Origin: Kappaphycus alvarezii
Lineage: Eukaryota > Rhodophyta > Florideophyceae > Gigartinales > Solieriaceae
Assembly: GCA_002205965.3 (NCBI GenBank)
Contig: NADL03000767.1
Span: 186,001-250,000, forward strand
DNA: 64,000 nt
Direction of reading: 5' to 3'
Positions 12,501-26,299 of the stretch are shown piece by piece (within the stretch, counting starts at the first letter, position 1; each line of letters begins with the position of its first letter). A program made the position numbers and the translations under genes. The notes under the pieces were generated by a model. The model was not told where the DNA came from and made no database searches. It saw nothing but the letters and a program-made list of their open reading frames with translations.

Positions 12501-13817
12501 GCTGTCAGGTTTCCCTGGAAATGATACCAGCGAGGCTACTTTGAGCGAGGCAATTGGTTCAGATGGGAACCTACTTTCCACAGTGAAGGAGTCTGAGTTG
12601 CCATCAGAGAAGGCATGGGAGATCTTGATATTGACGCCGTTTGTCTCTCTCATGATGACTACTCCGTTGCTGCATGTTCTCCAGCGCTATCTCCGCTTGC
12701 AGGTGTATACTACGGTACTCAGTCGCCGAGAGGCCATGGATTAGGTCTCCCGGAAGACCTTCCCGTGGAAATCGATGGGGTTATTGATTACCCAGAATAC
12801 GCTGTTCTGCACGGGCAAGCGATTGAGGATTCAGTGTTTGGTTCCGAGCCAAATACACCAATCATGAAGGCGACATCAGGATGGGACGAGCCCTTCAAGG
12901 AGTTTGAAATCGGGGAGCAGTTTTACGACAACAGTGGCCCTCTCCGCCACGTCAGTTACGAAGACAGGCTGCCCAAACAGTCAGTGCCAGAAGTACTTCT
13001 ACATGACTGGTCCGGTTCCACACCTATTGAACCAAACGTAGAAATAGTCGATTCTGCCCCGAACTCGAGATCATCAGATACTTACAATCAAAACACAAGT
13101 CCAAGGGCAATCGAACCGCAGAAAGACATCAGGAACACCGCCATGTTGCTATCAGCCCGTTTAAATGTGGACATGTCAAAAACGCGGAGCAAGGCCCTGG
13201 GTGAGAGGCTTTCCTCACCGATAAAGCTTGATGAGGTAGACGGGCGTATTGCCCGGGACCTATCAACGGCAGTAGGTTGCGCGGACAACGTGTATACTGG
13301 GGAAGACGGAGGACGCAATAATGATATGGGCGTTATGGCCGCAAGAAGAGAGAGCGAATCACGCCGGATTAAGCAACAGGAAAACGCAGTGGCGCGTTTT
13401 CCTGATGTAAGTGGACACACTGGAAGGGGTTCTCCAGGGACGAATAGTAATGGGCTCTACTACGGGGCTGGGTTAAGATTGGGTCGGCCGGACCCAAAGC
13501 TGCGTGACTTTCAACGGTCAATAGAGAGAAAGTCGTTTTCAGAGATGGGCTATAGGACATTAGGATTAGACAACGAGAGGGAAGAATTCTTCGGAGAACG
13601 AGGAGCAGAGCCTACGTCTGATTTTCGAACTTTTTCCGAGAAAACGGAACGCGAAGACCTGCATCAACGGCATGGTATGCCACATAGGAGAAGAAGGTTG
13701 TCAAATATGGAAATGAGCGAGACTATTGAAGATGAAGCCAGCAACCCCCTTCGTAATGTGATGGAAAGGCTTGTGAACAGGATGAATCTGGGCAAGAAGT
13801 CTTTTGTTCAAGAATAG
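9562..13817 (+). CDS. Large Ser/Pro-rich, probably disordered protein (frame-slipped)
   Basis: About 1,400 codons of protein-like sequence run through five overlapping frames, with apparent one-base slips near 10180, 10900, 11750 and 12615. I chose 9562 because it is the first in-frame ATG; the frame is open back to 9418 but has no earlier ATG. The start reads MGNTVTRS, fitting an N-myristoylation signal (Gly at 2, Ser/Thr at 6). The N-terminal third is rich in Ser, Pro, Gln and His, and the middle in Asp, Glu and Ser. Around 10535-10590 the sequence RKVVSFNENVHVV matches the RVxF-type PP1-docking pattern (K-V-V-S-F). The C-terminus is charged (NVMERLVNRMNLGKKSF) and ends at a TAG. No catalytic domain is recognisable. 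Function unknown; a membrane-tethered phosphoprotein or PP1 regulator is speculation. Confidence 0.6.
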
Positions 13818-14187
13818 GAATGGTGCGCAATTGCCGCCACAGGGGCACATCGCCTCGGCGATGGCTGCGTGATGTAGTAGTGTTGCTGTAAGACAACAAA
13901 ATGTACATATCTTGGTGATTATGTTGTTTATTAAAAACGCTTGGCACTCAGCACCTGCGGATTGGCAGCTTTGATGAGATGGCGATGGGTGGTGGCGGAG
14001 AAACCACCTGGGTGATTCGTTTCCAGCAGCAATCCTCATCCAGTTGAGCTTGCTAGTGGGGTGAGCACTCAGTGGCCTCGGTAATGAGGGTGTGATGTAG
14101 CTCCACAGCGATGCGCGGGTCGACCAAGTCATACGTGACGATGAAGAGGGTGTCGGATTGACGACTACAATGAGCCCTGAGCAGGGC

Positions 14188-14379
14188 CTACCAAGCCACC
14201 AGGGATGAAATCGCGGACAAAGTGGCCAGAATTCCTACCATAAATATGGCGAAAATAATTGCAAACGAGGCTACACCCCACGTGGAGAACTGTGGTTCCT
14301 CCTTCTCCCGCTCTGTCGGGGTGCGCTCTTCCTGTCCCTGATCAGATGCTTGCTGTTTGCCAGGGTCGTCGACAGTCAT
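14188..14379 (-). CDS. Small single-pass membrane protein
   Basis: A 63-codon ORF. The first ~30 residues are polar and charged (Gln/Glu/Thr/Arg-rich). A hydrophobic helix of about 24 residues follows (VASFAIIFAIFMVGILATL) and ends four residues after SSLVAW begins, so it looks like a C-tail-anchored protein. It lies tail-to-tail with the Ser-rich gene (stop at 13817) and head-to-head with MCM4. The Pro/Ser-rich minus-strand ORF immediately upstream (14710-14390) may be its 5' UTR or a frame-slipped N-terminal extension. The layout recalls small ER tail-anchored proteins of the RAMP4 size class, but the sequence does not match that family by eye. Function unknown. Confidence 0.5.
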   Translation of the reverse strand: MTVDDPGKQQASDQGQEERTPTEREKEEPQFSTWGVASFAIIFAIFMVGILATLSAISSLVAW

Positions 14380-14710
14380 GCGTAGTACACTACGGGAGCG
14401 CGAGCGGATGGCGTGCCGGGGTTGCGGAAAGTGAGGAAGACAAGTGAGAGAGTTGGAGGAAGAGCGGATGGAGGGCGGGAGGTGGAGGGCGCGGTGAAGG
14501 CCGGGTTGAAATGCACGGGGTTGGACATTTCGGAGTGGAAGGAGGGGATGAGGTGATATGTGGGGGCGGACTTTGTGGACGAGGAGCAGGGGATAGTGCG
14601 CAGGTGGTAGTGGAGGCGGAGTGGTTCTCTGATGCGGTGTCGTGAAGTGATCTGGATGGGGCGACTTTTGTCAAGACGGGATTGAGAGTAATTAGATGTT
14701 TACGCGCCAA

Positions 14711-15410
14711 AATGATTCCAATCTTACACTTCTGAGCTATGGCAGTGCGTCAAAGACTTTATGGATTTAGCGGGCTTTGGAAGGAACATTATTTCTGCTG
14801 TACACATCGTTTGTTCCCAGATCTCTGCCATGAAATGTGAAACAGCAGGTTGTCAAAACTCGGATTACTGTGAACCCTCAGGAAATTGTTAGGGCACAAA
14901 TGAGATCAACACTTGAATTTGACGGTTCTCGATGGACGTTGAAATGTTTTCCTTTACAGTGAAAATGGTACCGTACACTTGGAAATGGACCCATTACAGT
15001 GATGTCCAAAATCAAGTAATTATTACAGTATTACAGTATTCCGCACAGTCCCTGCATTATTTGGAAAGTACTATTGCCAATGATTTATTTTGGCGGGAAT
15101 CTGAAAAAGAGCGTTAGCCAATACGTAACTCCTACTCGCCAAGGCCAAATACCCAGGTCCAAGAGCAGAGCCGACATTTCCCGCCAAATGACAGTATTGC
15201 CCCTCTACTCGAAACCGTTCAAAGGCCTCACACTGGAATGAAATCGCTGCATTTAATAGTCGCCTCTGTTCTGATCCACTTTGCTACACAATCGACCGGA
15301 TACCCCCACTGCAATTCCGCATTCTTTCTTTCTCAACACAAACCCCCGCCCCTCCACAACCGCACTCTAGCCCTCCATCTCTCCATCAACCCACACCCCA
15401 ACCACAAACA
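14711..15410. promoter_or_regulatory. Intergenic upstream region of MCM4
   Basis: No ORF of interest. The 15000-15060 part contains repeated TTACAGTAT/TTACAGTGA words related to the TACAGTAC motif seen beside other genes. GCGGGAAT (about 15091) and TCCCGCCAAA (about 15179) resemble E2F-type sites (TTSSCGC family), which are typical of S-phase gene promoters in animals, plants and red algae. Both placement and function are inferred from sequence only. The 110 bases before the start codon are pyrimidine/CA-rich with no ATG. Confidence 0.4.
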
Positions 15411-18212
<2,802 letters not shown>

Positions 18213-18472
18213 TGGATGAGGACTGAGGTTAGAGAATTCGCCCGCGCTGTGTAACGCTGAAAATGCAATTCCTCGCCTAGCCTTATGATAAAGATTCAAA
18301 CTTGAAAAAAGTGACCCATGCAGTTTCGACTGTGCTGCGAGATGCACTAATTGGCACGTTGGTCTGTCTGAAGTTTTCCATGACTGCGTCCAGTGAGGAT
18401 TGAAAACAACGAAATGCCTTCGAAAGCCGCCTTTCTCGCCCCGATAAGTACTCGCTTCCAAATCCAGAAGAA

Positions 18473-20140
18473 ATGCAATTCCTCCTCGAAACTAACCCCT
18501 CTCGCGTGTGTGGCAAACCGGCAATTAGATTCTGCCAGGACAAGGATGCCGCGGTCGATCCTGAGAAAATCAAGACAACAGGTGAACTACCCACAGCTCT
18601 AATCGGAACAACAGTTCTCCACAACATTCCCTCCCTCCCTCCTCATATTCCCACCAGCCTTGCTCACCCTCTAGACGGAGATGGCTACATCCTCGCAATT
18701 TCGTTCCAAGAGACAGGTGCGCCATGGGTGCGGGGCCGTTTCGTGCGCACCAAACCCTTCATGGCCGAAGCCAAAGCCGGTCGGCGGCTTTTTCGCGGAA
18801 GCTACGGCACGCCCGGTTCGACGGGCTGGGACGCTCCACTGAAACCAAAAGCCGCCTCAGCTAGCGGCGCGTTTCTGTGGGGAAGGGAAAGAAACGGCGA
18901 GCTTTTGCATGGGGAACACGAGCCCTGCCGATCGCCTTGGATGTCGCCACATTGGTTTCCAAAGGCCCTACTGCGCTTGGGGCGGCGCTTACAGATTCAC
19001 CAGAATTGGCGAGCGAGAGGGCAACGGAGCTAGTCGCGCAACCTGTGTCATATGGCGATAGCTTTTTTCTTGCGGGAGTTGGTCGTGCTCAGAACGGGCG
19101 TGTTCTAGGGGCCTTTGTCGTCGAGATTGATCGTGATTACAAGGTTCGCTCAAGGGTACCCAAGGTACAACTACCGTCTAGTTGCAAAGTTGCCGATTTT
19201 GCAGTGGGAGACAAGTTTTACGTCCTTTTGCTGCACAGGGTGATGCAAGGGTCTGGCGTGGGTGTCTTTGGAACCCTGCTCGGGAGAAAGCAGCAGGTTG
19301 AGAATGTACCACCCATCGACGTAGGTTTCGGGACGGAAATTATGCTTTTGCCCAGAGATGGTTCAACAGCAGCCTCCGTGCGGTTACCGGGTGAGATTTT
19401 GGTGCAGTATTGCAGACCTAGAGGGTGACTCCGGACGTGAGCTTTCTTTATCATTGCTTTCCATCCAAGGACATAGTGAAAAGTTGGAAAAGATATCTAC
19501 TAGCACAGTAGCTGATATTCAACGAGGAATGCTTTCGGGATTAACGGAACTTAATCAAGGCCAACTGCGGATCAACCTAAAGAAATTATCAATTGCGGGA
19601 GTCTCAAATAAGTTGAGAGTAATTGAGTCGGTGCTGGTAGAACCACCTGGTAACACTTCCATCCTGAGCGTTGCCACATTCGCAGCAGGGTCGACAAACA
19701 AGCTTCAAGAGTCTGTGTTTACAACGTATGATCATTCCTCTGAAACGTATGGTCTTGCTGTTGCGAACCTTGGAACCAACAGCATCGATGTCCAGGGTTC
19801 ATGGTCTGCTGAAAAAGATTTCAATGTGGGTATACCCTTGATGCATCACGATAATCAGCATGTGTGCGTTTTAGTAACCGCTGATGACCCGACTAAAGCC
19901 CAGGCTCGTCTAATGACCTTCAAGATAAATTGTATTCAAGATGGGCCTGTGCATGTTGTTGAGCTTAGTGGGGACGAGTTTGGGTTGATGCAAGGAAGTG
20001 TCGGTGGTGTGTGGGAAGCCGAAGCAGTGGAATGGAGCGAGGACGGTAGCAAGCCAGTGAAGAGTGCCTACGAAATCTTCGATTCAAAGCAATGGAACGA
20101 CATTGAGTCGGGGTTTAGTTCTCTTGGTCTTGGTCAGTGA
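18473..20140 (+). CDS. Carotenoid-cleavage-dioxygenase-like protein lacking iron ligands
   Basis: Length (about 556 codons) and block order fit the RPE65/CCD beta-propeller family, whose members cleave carotenoids with a non-heme iron held by four His. Visible blocks are TGELPTALIGT, LDGDGYILAISFQETGAPW, RGRFVRTKPFMAEAKAGR, LFRGSYGT, RAFAWGTRALPIALD and a C-terminal propeller segment (RLMTFKINCIQDG). The family's usual ligands seem replaced. AHP reads AQP (CAA at 19039), HDFA reads VADFA (Ala at 19192), and the C-terminal GxHG reads GLMQG (CAA at 19991). The third site falls at a frame slip near 19410 and shows no His. Frame slips occur near 18870 and 19410. The start is the first ATG of the open frame; an ATG at 18414 in another frame is an alternative. 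The family call is fairly firm; loss of activity is inferred. Confidence 0.6.
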
Positions 20141-20794
20141 TTGTACCCGCAGGTTTTTGTGGGTGACATCAGAAAGGATCCTCGCCTTACCGCATAGCAT
20201 GAACAGTTATGTTTCTGTGGTCACGGAGACAGAATTTTCGCAAATGGAGCGCTGGCATTTTCTGTCTCCTTGGAGAATGTGCGCCAGGTATAGTCTCCGC
20301 TCCTTTGTTTTGGGTCAACGCAGTCAATACAAGCTAGGAAGAGGCTGTATCTAGATTCATAGCTCGTCCCCCATTTTTGACCTTGTTCTGTAGCCAGCCT
20401 ACTCCTACGCGACGATTGCATTGGCCAAATCCCGGCGTGACCTAGAAAGATTCTCGGCACTGGATGGGGAGGACGCAGGCATTTCCGCACCCAGAAATCC
20501 AATTTTGAAACCGAGCACGTCATACACGCGTGGACGTCTGGTCCCTTACTGAACACTACTACCACAGAGGAAACAGTATGAAGTTGTCAAGTCTGATGTC
20601 AGTTTTTGCTTTATAAGTTTACCACAAAACTTGGGAGGAATTGAAACGCTACTGCACTTCTACCCCAGTCAGGTCTTGCCGCCGGCATCAAAATATTAAA
20701 TCGTGCACTACTCTGTACATCCAACTGCCAGGATTGTCCGGTATCCCCTGCTAAACAACAAAATCGATAACTTGCTGCCCCAGGAGTTGCGCAT
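20141..20794. other. Intergenic between convergent genes
   Basis: Separates the stops of the CCD-like gene (+) and the alpha/beta hydrolase (-). Only short ORFs without features; no repeat or RNA gene recognised. Confidence 0.5.
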
Positions 20795-22318
20795 TCACCC
20801 TGCCAATAGGCTACGCAATTGTAACTCAACACATCCGGCAGTTCGGGGCCTGCATTTCGGAGTCTTCCTCCGATCCATCACACCATTCCACTCACACGGA
20901 AGGGCATTTCTGGGTGCAAAAAACGCCTTTCGTAGCCCGTATATAATATGTGTGGTGACCTCTGCGGCGGCTTCATCCGTGATAAAATGCGCAGCCTCGA
21001 CTTCCACGACCGTGTTTGCACCAATAGCAGCTGCTAGTGCTCGGACGACGACGGAGTGACCACTTTATCATGCCGGCCGGTCATCACAAGCTTGACCAGC
21101 TGAGTGCACTGCCTCAACTTGCAGGCCATAGAGCTTGACAGCGCGTGGGACCATACAACGGCCGCATGTCCATACATGGCGTGTGGTGAGTCACCCGGGT
21201 GGGTCATGGATGCTGACGACTCGGCCGGTTCAACGGTGGCACGCTCGGACGGGTGGGAGGGTTCCGCACCGGTACTTGTCGTGGTAGATCTCTCGTCGGC
21301 GCCGCCGCAACTGTGCGTTGGCGCTTTGCAATGGTATCAACAATTGCCCTCTGCGACTTCCACATGCACCTTGTGAGATCCTTACCTAACCCATGAAATA
21401 CACGGGCATCATGCAGTAACTCCCACATCTTCGACTCCAAAACCCTACTGCCATAACGCTACCCCCGTAGCAATGGCTCTTCCACCGCTTCATCCCCTTC
21501 CTCCGTTTCGTTTCCCGACTTTTCTTCCTCCGTCACTTTGTTACCGTCTGTGTGCCCCTTGTGCTCAGCCATTGACTCCCACTCAGGGACAACCCAAGCA
21601 TCGAGAAAACGCTGTGTAAAGTGAAGACTCAAATTCACTGCCGCATGAACGTCCGGTCAAAACCGCTCCACGCAACTCGAAGGGCAGAGGTGAGCATTCG
21701 CGAGGTAGGCAACAGGTTCCATATCCCCCCGCATGGGTGGAGAGCAAGGCGGCGAAACGCACGTCACGAGGCCGCTGAGCACCATGGCCTGGACTATCAT
21801 GCCACCCATGGAATGGCCGATCAGGGCCACTGCGGATGTAATTCAGAGTCTGCTTCGGCGAATGCAGGCGGACTGAGATCGCGAGAGTAGCATCATCCAG
21901 AGGATAGGCGTCGGGCCGTGGGAGTGGGATGTGTGAAGAAAGGTCATCAGCACTGGCAGCACGTGCGTTGTGAACGTCTTTTGCAACGACATCAATGACA
22001 TGCCAGGCGTCGGCGGCAAGGTCATGAACGGTGTAGCCGGTAGCGTGCCACAGGGAAGCCGGGGTGCGTCGGAGTGCCCCATGCCGCGGTTATCGAGGAG
22101 GATGGTGGTGAATTGAGAGGTGGCGGCCAGAAGCGCGACATGGGGTCGTACATGGAGGCCGGGACGCACATACCGGGAACCATGAGGACCAAGACGGGGC
22201 CGGTGCCTTGGACGCGGTAGGAGATGGAGATGGTGGGCGGGGAGGACTTGGGGCGGGAGATGGTGCGGCGCCATTGGTTGGCAGATGTTCTTGTGAGAGG
22301 GACTTGAGCGATGGGCAT
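20795..22318 (-). CDS. Alpha/beta hydrolase fold protein (frame-slipped)
   Basis: The minus-strand start MPIAQVPLTRTSANQWRR leads into SISYRVQGTGPVLVLMVPG, the oxyanion-hole strand of alpha/beta hydrolases. TTILLDNRGMGHSD follows, and then, in another frame, the nucleophile elbow LIGHSMGGMIVQ (plus-strand bases about 21802-21818). Nearer the 3' end VMTGRHDKVVTP supplies the acid, and VEAAHFITDEAAAEVTTHI the catalytic His. All three parts of the Ser-Asp-His triad are therefore recognisable in the correct order. The ~500 codons exceed the usual 270-300. The excess lies between elbow and acid and includes an acidic run (EEEKSGNETEEGDEAVEEP near 21480-21540), likely an extended lid. Several one-base slips break the frame. 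Substrate cannot be inferred. It converges on the CCD-like gene. Confidence 0.7.
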
Positions 22319-23450
22319 TCGGGTGTTGCGACGGACGAGCGGAGAGAATTGTTATGATGGTGTGAGGCGGGTCGGGAAGGGAATGGAGAGGTGATGAGAT
22401 GGATGGGTGGCGGCGAATTGGAGCCTGAGGTCAGTGAAACTGTTCTGTACAGTACCCTTCTGTAACTTTAAAAGGCTTGCCTACCAGAAAAGACATTGCC
22501 GCCTCGCAAATTTCTCCTGTCCAAAGGGCGCTTTTCTTAAATCAGTTGAATCAATTAAAGCACGAAATTCGGATTATATTTAAAGCACGTTTCCTTTTTG
22601 ACAACTTGGCTGCTACCAACATTATAAAGCACCAATTAATTTTGGAAGAAATTGGATTGACCAATTGAGAGACGGAGTGATGGAAGTATTTACAGTACTC
22701 GCTGGACTTGATTCTGTAAATGCAGTACAATATGTACAGTATAATACATCGCAATTTCTCCGCCTCCGTAATCATTCCTTTCCAAATATAAACGAAAATT
22801 GTTTACAACCTTGGCTCAGGTGGAAAATAGAGGGAAACCCAACGATGGATTTCCATCATGTTCGGGACCAATCACAGAGACATCCAATCGTCAGCAAAAG
22901 CCTAATTCAGGCCTGAATTAGGCTTTTGCTGGCTTTGGGTTGAAATCGAAGTTTTTGATACCGTGGAGGGATACTTTTGATTCATTTTAGGATTTAGCAC
23001 TATTTGCGGAGGTGACCTTTTTATCTAATGCAAAAAGTCTGCTAGACTAAAATGCCCCGTGCTTCACAACAAAGCGCATGCGAGACCCGTGTTGCAAAAT
23101 CATCAAGTCGCGATTTTTCGTTTCAGTAATATAGGAAAAGAAGGGAGCAGTAGTGTAGCGCGAAAGGGAGGACAAATGCGGGGCCGAGCTAAACGAACGG
23201 CGATGAGTTCCAGCTGCTTTGCGTCGTGTACACGGGTGATTACGTGTGAAGGTATTACAGGTGCAGCGAGCCAGGTGCCGAGCGTCCAGAGTAACGTAGG
23301 CGGTGGAGGGTACTTAACCCGATCGTGAACACACCGCCGACGGCCGGCCGACTTGGTTCGGCATGTCTATTTCTCGATGAGAAATTCCCCTTGAGCAATC
23401 CGAGCGGCGACATATTCTAATCGGGTACCAACCTAGTATCCTCGAGGCAA
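22319..23450. other. Intergenic with TACAGTAC words and a perfect 40-bp palindrome
   Basis: Between the divergent starts of the hydrolase (-) and the DIRS-type element (+). TACAGTAC-type words occur at about 22444-22455 and 22688-22745. A perfect palindrome lies at 22892-22931. No gene recognised. Confidence 0.6.
22892..22931. repeat. Perfect 40-bp palindrome without spacer
   Basis: The first arm (22892-22911) CAGCAAAAGCCTAATTCAGG is exactly complementary to the second arm (22912-22931), with no loop. Immediate flanking bases do not pair. It is not followed by a T-run that would suggest transcription termination. Confidence 0.9.
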
Positions 23451-24014
23451 ATGGCTGAAAATCTACAAGGAGGACCGGCTGGTACGGCGAGTGGCGCGGG
23501 CGCGGAGGACAGCAATGCTACTGACCTCGTGCTCGCTGCTTGGGTTGCGTTGAAGCTGACCAGGCGGGACTACAGGGAGGTTGTCACGGAGCTAAATGTT
23601 TCGAAGTTGGTGGCTGAAGGGAGTGTGTTCGATCGGGGTGCCCACGTGCCGGTGACGCATATTGGATTCTTCAAGCCGCCGGTCGATGCGTGTCTTTCAG
23701 AGCTCAAGAGCAAGGACCGTCGGCCGCCAAGGAATAGGGAATACATCAACGCAGCGGGAGTGTGGTCAGAGTTGGAGTTTATGGCTCTGGAGATATCAAG
23801 GACTGAGTCGGGGAGTGTGGAGGACATGGGTCGGAAGTTGAAGTTAGCGGAGATGGCGATCAAGGCTTCGTTGGAGGTACTGTCGATGAGGGCGCAATAT
23901 TTCCGCGACATCACCGAGCAGGGGATCGAGGCGGCGAGGCAAAAGGCTTTCTTGATCGAGCAGGGTCATGATGCGGTGTTTTCTGAGCGTACAGGACAGC
24001 GCGGGAGGATTTGA
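23451..24014 (+). CDS. Putative gag-like ORF1 of the DIRS-type element
   Basis: 187 codons starting with MAENLQGG. The first ~30 residues are Gly/Ala-rich. A helical region of charged residues follows (KLKLAEMAIKASLEVLSMRA, then FRDITEQGIEAARQKAFLIE). There are no zinc knuckles. It is the only upstream ORF of the element and lies directly before the RT region; its reading seems to continue past the stop in another frame to about 24120. Gag role assigned from position only. Confidence 0.45.
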   Translation: MAENLQGGPAGTASGAGAEDSNATDLVLAAWVALKLTRRDYREVVTELNVSKLVAEGSVFDRGAHVPVTHIGFFKPPVDACLSELKSKDRRPPRNREYINAAGVWSELEFMALEISRTESGSVEDMGRKLKLAEMAIKASLEVLSMRAQYFRDITEQGIEAARQKAFLIEQGHDAVFSERTGQRGRI

Positions 24015-24354
24015 CGATGAAGCGGAAGTGGAGACGGCCAAGCGGTTGGCCAAGGCGAGGCTGGAGAGAACCAGGGGCCTCGGTTCGAAGGGCGGTCCAG
24101 CGTCGACCGCCGATGATGAGTGATGGGAGGAAGTATGGGGGGCGGGGCATGTCGTAACGACCGGAGGGGGAAGTCGTTATGGCGGGGACGGCGTCCAAGG
24201 CCGATGCATGGGGTTCGGTGTTGGGGCGTCGGGGTATGTGGTGAGGGCGGTTCGGTACGGGATACGGGACATCCGACAGTACCTTTCACGGAGGGGTTGG
24301 TTATGGGGGAGATACCTCAGTCGGAGGACAACAAGTTATTCGCGAAGAGGAGCT

Positions 24355-25260
24355 GAGGAAAGGGGTTGCGGTGCGGATATTCGAAGAGATAGGAGAGAGG
24401 AAGTGGAACGGATCGTGGGGAGGGAAAGATGGTGTCGTCTTCATTTGTGGCTTGGCAAGGGGAGGGGAGGAGAGGAAGGAAGGTACGTGGTCAACTTCAG
24501 CAGACAGAGCAAGCATTGGCCTCGTGGAACGGTTAGGATGGAAACGCTACCGTCGTTTGCGGTGGAGACGAGAGAGTGGACGTGTTGATGTCGTGGGATT
24601 TCAAGAGCGGGTATCGCCATTTCTACCTTCATTCGGACGTGAGAGAATACTTTGTATTCCTTTACAACGGGCGCTTTTACCGTGTATAGCTCTCCCGTTT
24701 GGGTGGGGGGGGGGGTACTGGTTCTGCAAGTTGCTGCGTCCGTTGGTGAGGTACATGAGGGAGCGGTTGGGTTATCGGGTTCTGCCGTACATCGACGACT
24801 TTCTGTTGGCACCGGCTCCGCCGGGACGGGCGGCTACGGAGGGGATTGCGAGGAGGCGCGGAGGTGTTGGAAGGGCTATTCGAAAGGCTGGGTCTGGTGA
24901 GGCATCAGGAGAAGGGGACGTGGGCGGGTCGAGGCGGGTAGAGCATCTGGGGGTCCTCATCGACTCGGAGAAGATGCGCGTGTTTGTGACGGATCAGAAG
25001 GTACTGAGGGTGAGGCGGTTGGCGAAGAAGATAATCGCGTTGGCACATCGGAATCAGAGGTTGGTGCCGCTCGCGTTGCTTCGTCGCTTCTGTGGATATG
25101 TGTGTCGCTCACCCTTGCATTGCCGATGGCCCGTTTCTACACGCGCTCTCTTTACTTCGATATGTCTGCGTGGGAGGCGGCTTGCGCGGAGCGAGGAGCG
25201 AGGGCAAAGTCCGCAGCAAGCTCTGGTCGCGCAGCCCCGGAAAATTTTTGAACGCGTTTG
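24355..25260 (+). pseudogene. DIRS-type reverse transcriptase
   Basis: In shifting frames the plus strand shows WDFKSGYRHFYLHSDVREY, FVFLYNGRFYR, CIALPFGWG and LLRPLVRYMRERLGYRVLPY, which runs directly into the catalytic IDD of YIDDFLLAP. After the palm come VEHLGVLIDSEKMRVFVTD and RRLAKKIIALAHRNQRLVPL, ending in RRFCGYV. This order, including the short Y-I-D-D motif and the LGxxID block, fits DIRS-like and related RTs rather than gypsy or LINE enzymes. A G10-type run near 24710 and a slip near 24670 break the frame. The catalytic YIDD is preserved, so decay may be slight or the slips may be assembly indels. Confidence 0.75.
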
Positions 25261-25439
25261 AACGCTTGAACGGGGTGTGAATGGGGGAGGCACAGGACAG
25301 CGTTTGAACGGGCGGGCGCGAGGGAGAGGGCGGGGGGGGGGTTTTGGGGAAAGGGTCGGAGAGCCAAGGTTTCAAGGGGGGTCGTTGCGGGCGAGGGTGA
25401 GACTGGGTCGGCAGTCGCTGCGGGACCTGGGACATTGGC

Positions 25440-26298
25440 GTTCGTTGGGCCGGGGGAGGGGAAAGATCTCGTCAAGCTGCCGCCGCACATCGTCCTGTAC
25501 AGCGATGTGGCCGACGTCATGTACGGGGGGACGCTTGGGTTTTGCGAAGCAGGTGGGTCATCGGGTTTGTGGGAGGGTCAAGGTTTCTGGGACGCTCGCG
25601 CCCGCGCCCACTAGATTACTTTGAGGGAGCTACGAGCGGTGCGCCAGCTGCTTCAACGGCATTTCGCCGAGTACGTCGCCCGGCCCAAGGTCCGTCATTT
25701 GCTGTTGCACGAAGACAATCAGGCGGTGGTGGCGATTTTGAATGCGATGGTCTTGGCGTCCAAGCCAATGATGGAGGAGTTGCAGAGGTTGGAGGTGCTG
25801 CTACGACCTGGGGGTTCGGATCGAGCGCGGTGGATCCCGTCGGCAGTGAATTGGTTCGCCGACGCATTGTCGCGCACATGGGATCCGGGGGACGTTCGCG
25901 TGGCGGAGCATTTGGTGGAGTCAGTCCGGGAGGAGTATGCAGTGCAGGAGGTGGTGTTCCGCAGACGACCGATGGGGGAAACTATGGTAGTGAGGAGGAA
26001 GTACCTGAGTACGCAGATGGAAGAAGACTCGGGAGATGGGAAGGCGCGATTATGGAATCCCCCGTTCGATATGATGCCAATTGTGGTGCGGAAGATAGAG
26101 ATGGAAGTGGGGCGTGGCGTGCTCCTCATCCCGAACTGGCCTGCACAGCCTTGGTTCGCGCGCTTGCGCGCGCTCAGCTCACGTTTGGTAGGTTTGGGGC
26201 GCGGGCACAAGTTGTATAGAGGGAGGCATCGCATCAACGATGTGTGGGGGCTGGTTATCACGGAGATCCGTTGCGGTCCGAGTGGGATGACGGAATAA
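25440..26298 (+). pseudogene. DIRS-type RNase H and linker region
   Basis: HIVLYSDVADVMYGGTLGF supplies the first RNase H aspartate block, followed after a frame change by TLRELRAVRQLL (the E block). LLHEDNQAVVAILN comes next (second D block), then WIPSAVNWFADALSR, the NxxAD block seen in DIRS RNase H domains. Downstream, WNPPFDMMPIVVRKI and LIPNWPAQPWFARL form a linker motif that commonly separates RNase H from the recombinase in DIRS-like elements. Much of it sits in one ORF (25621-26298). Confidence 0.75.
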
Positions 26299-26299
26299 G

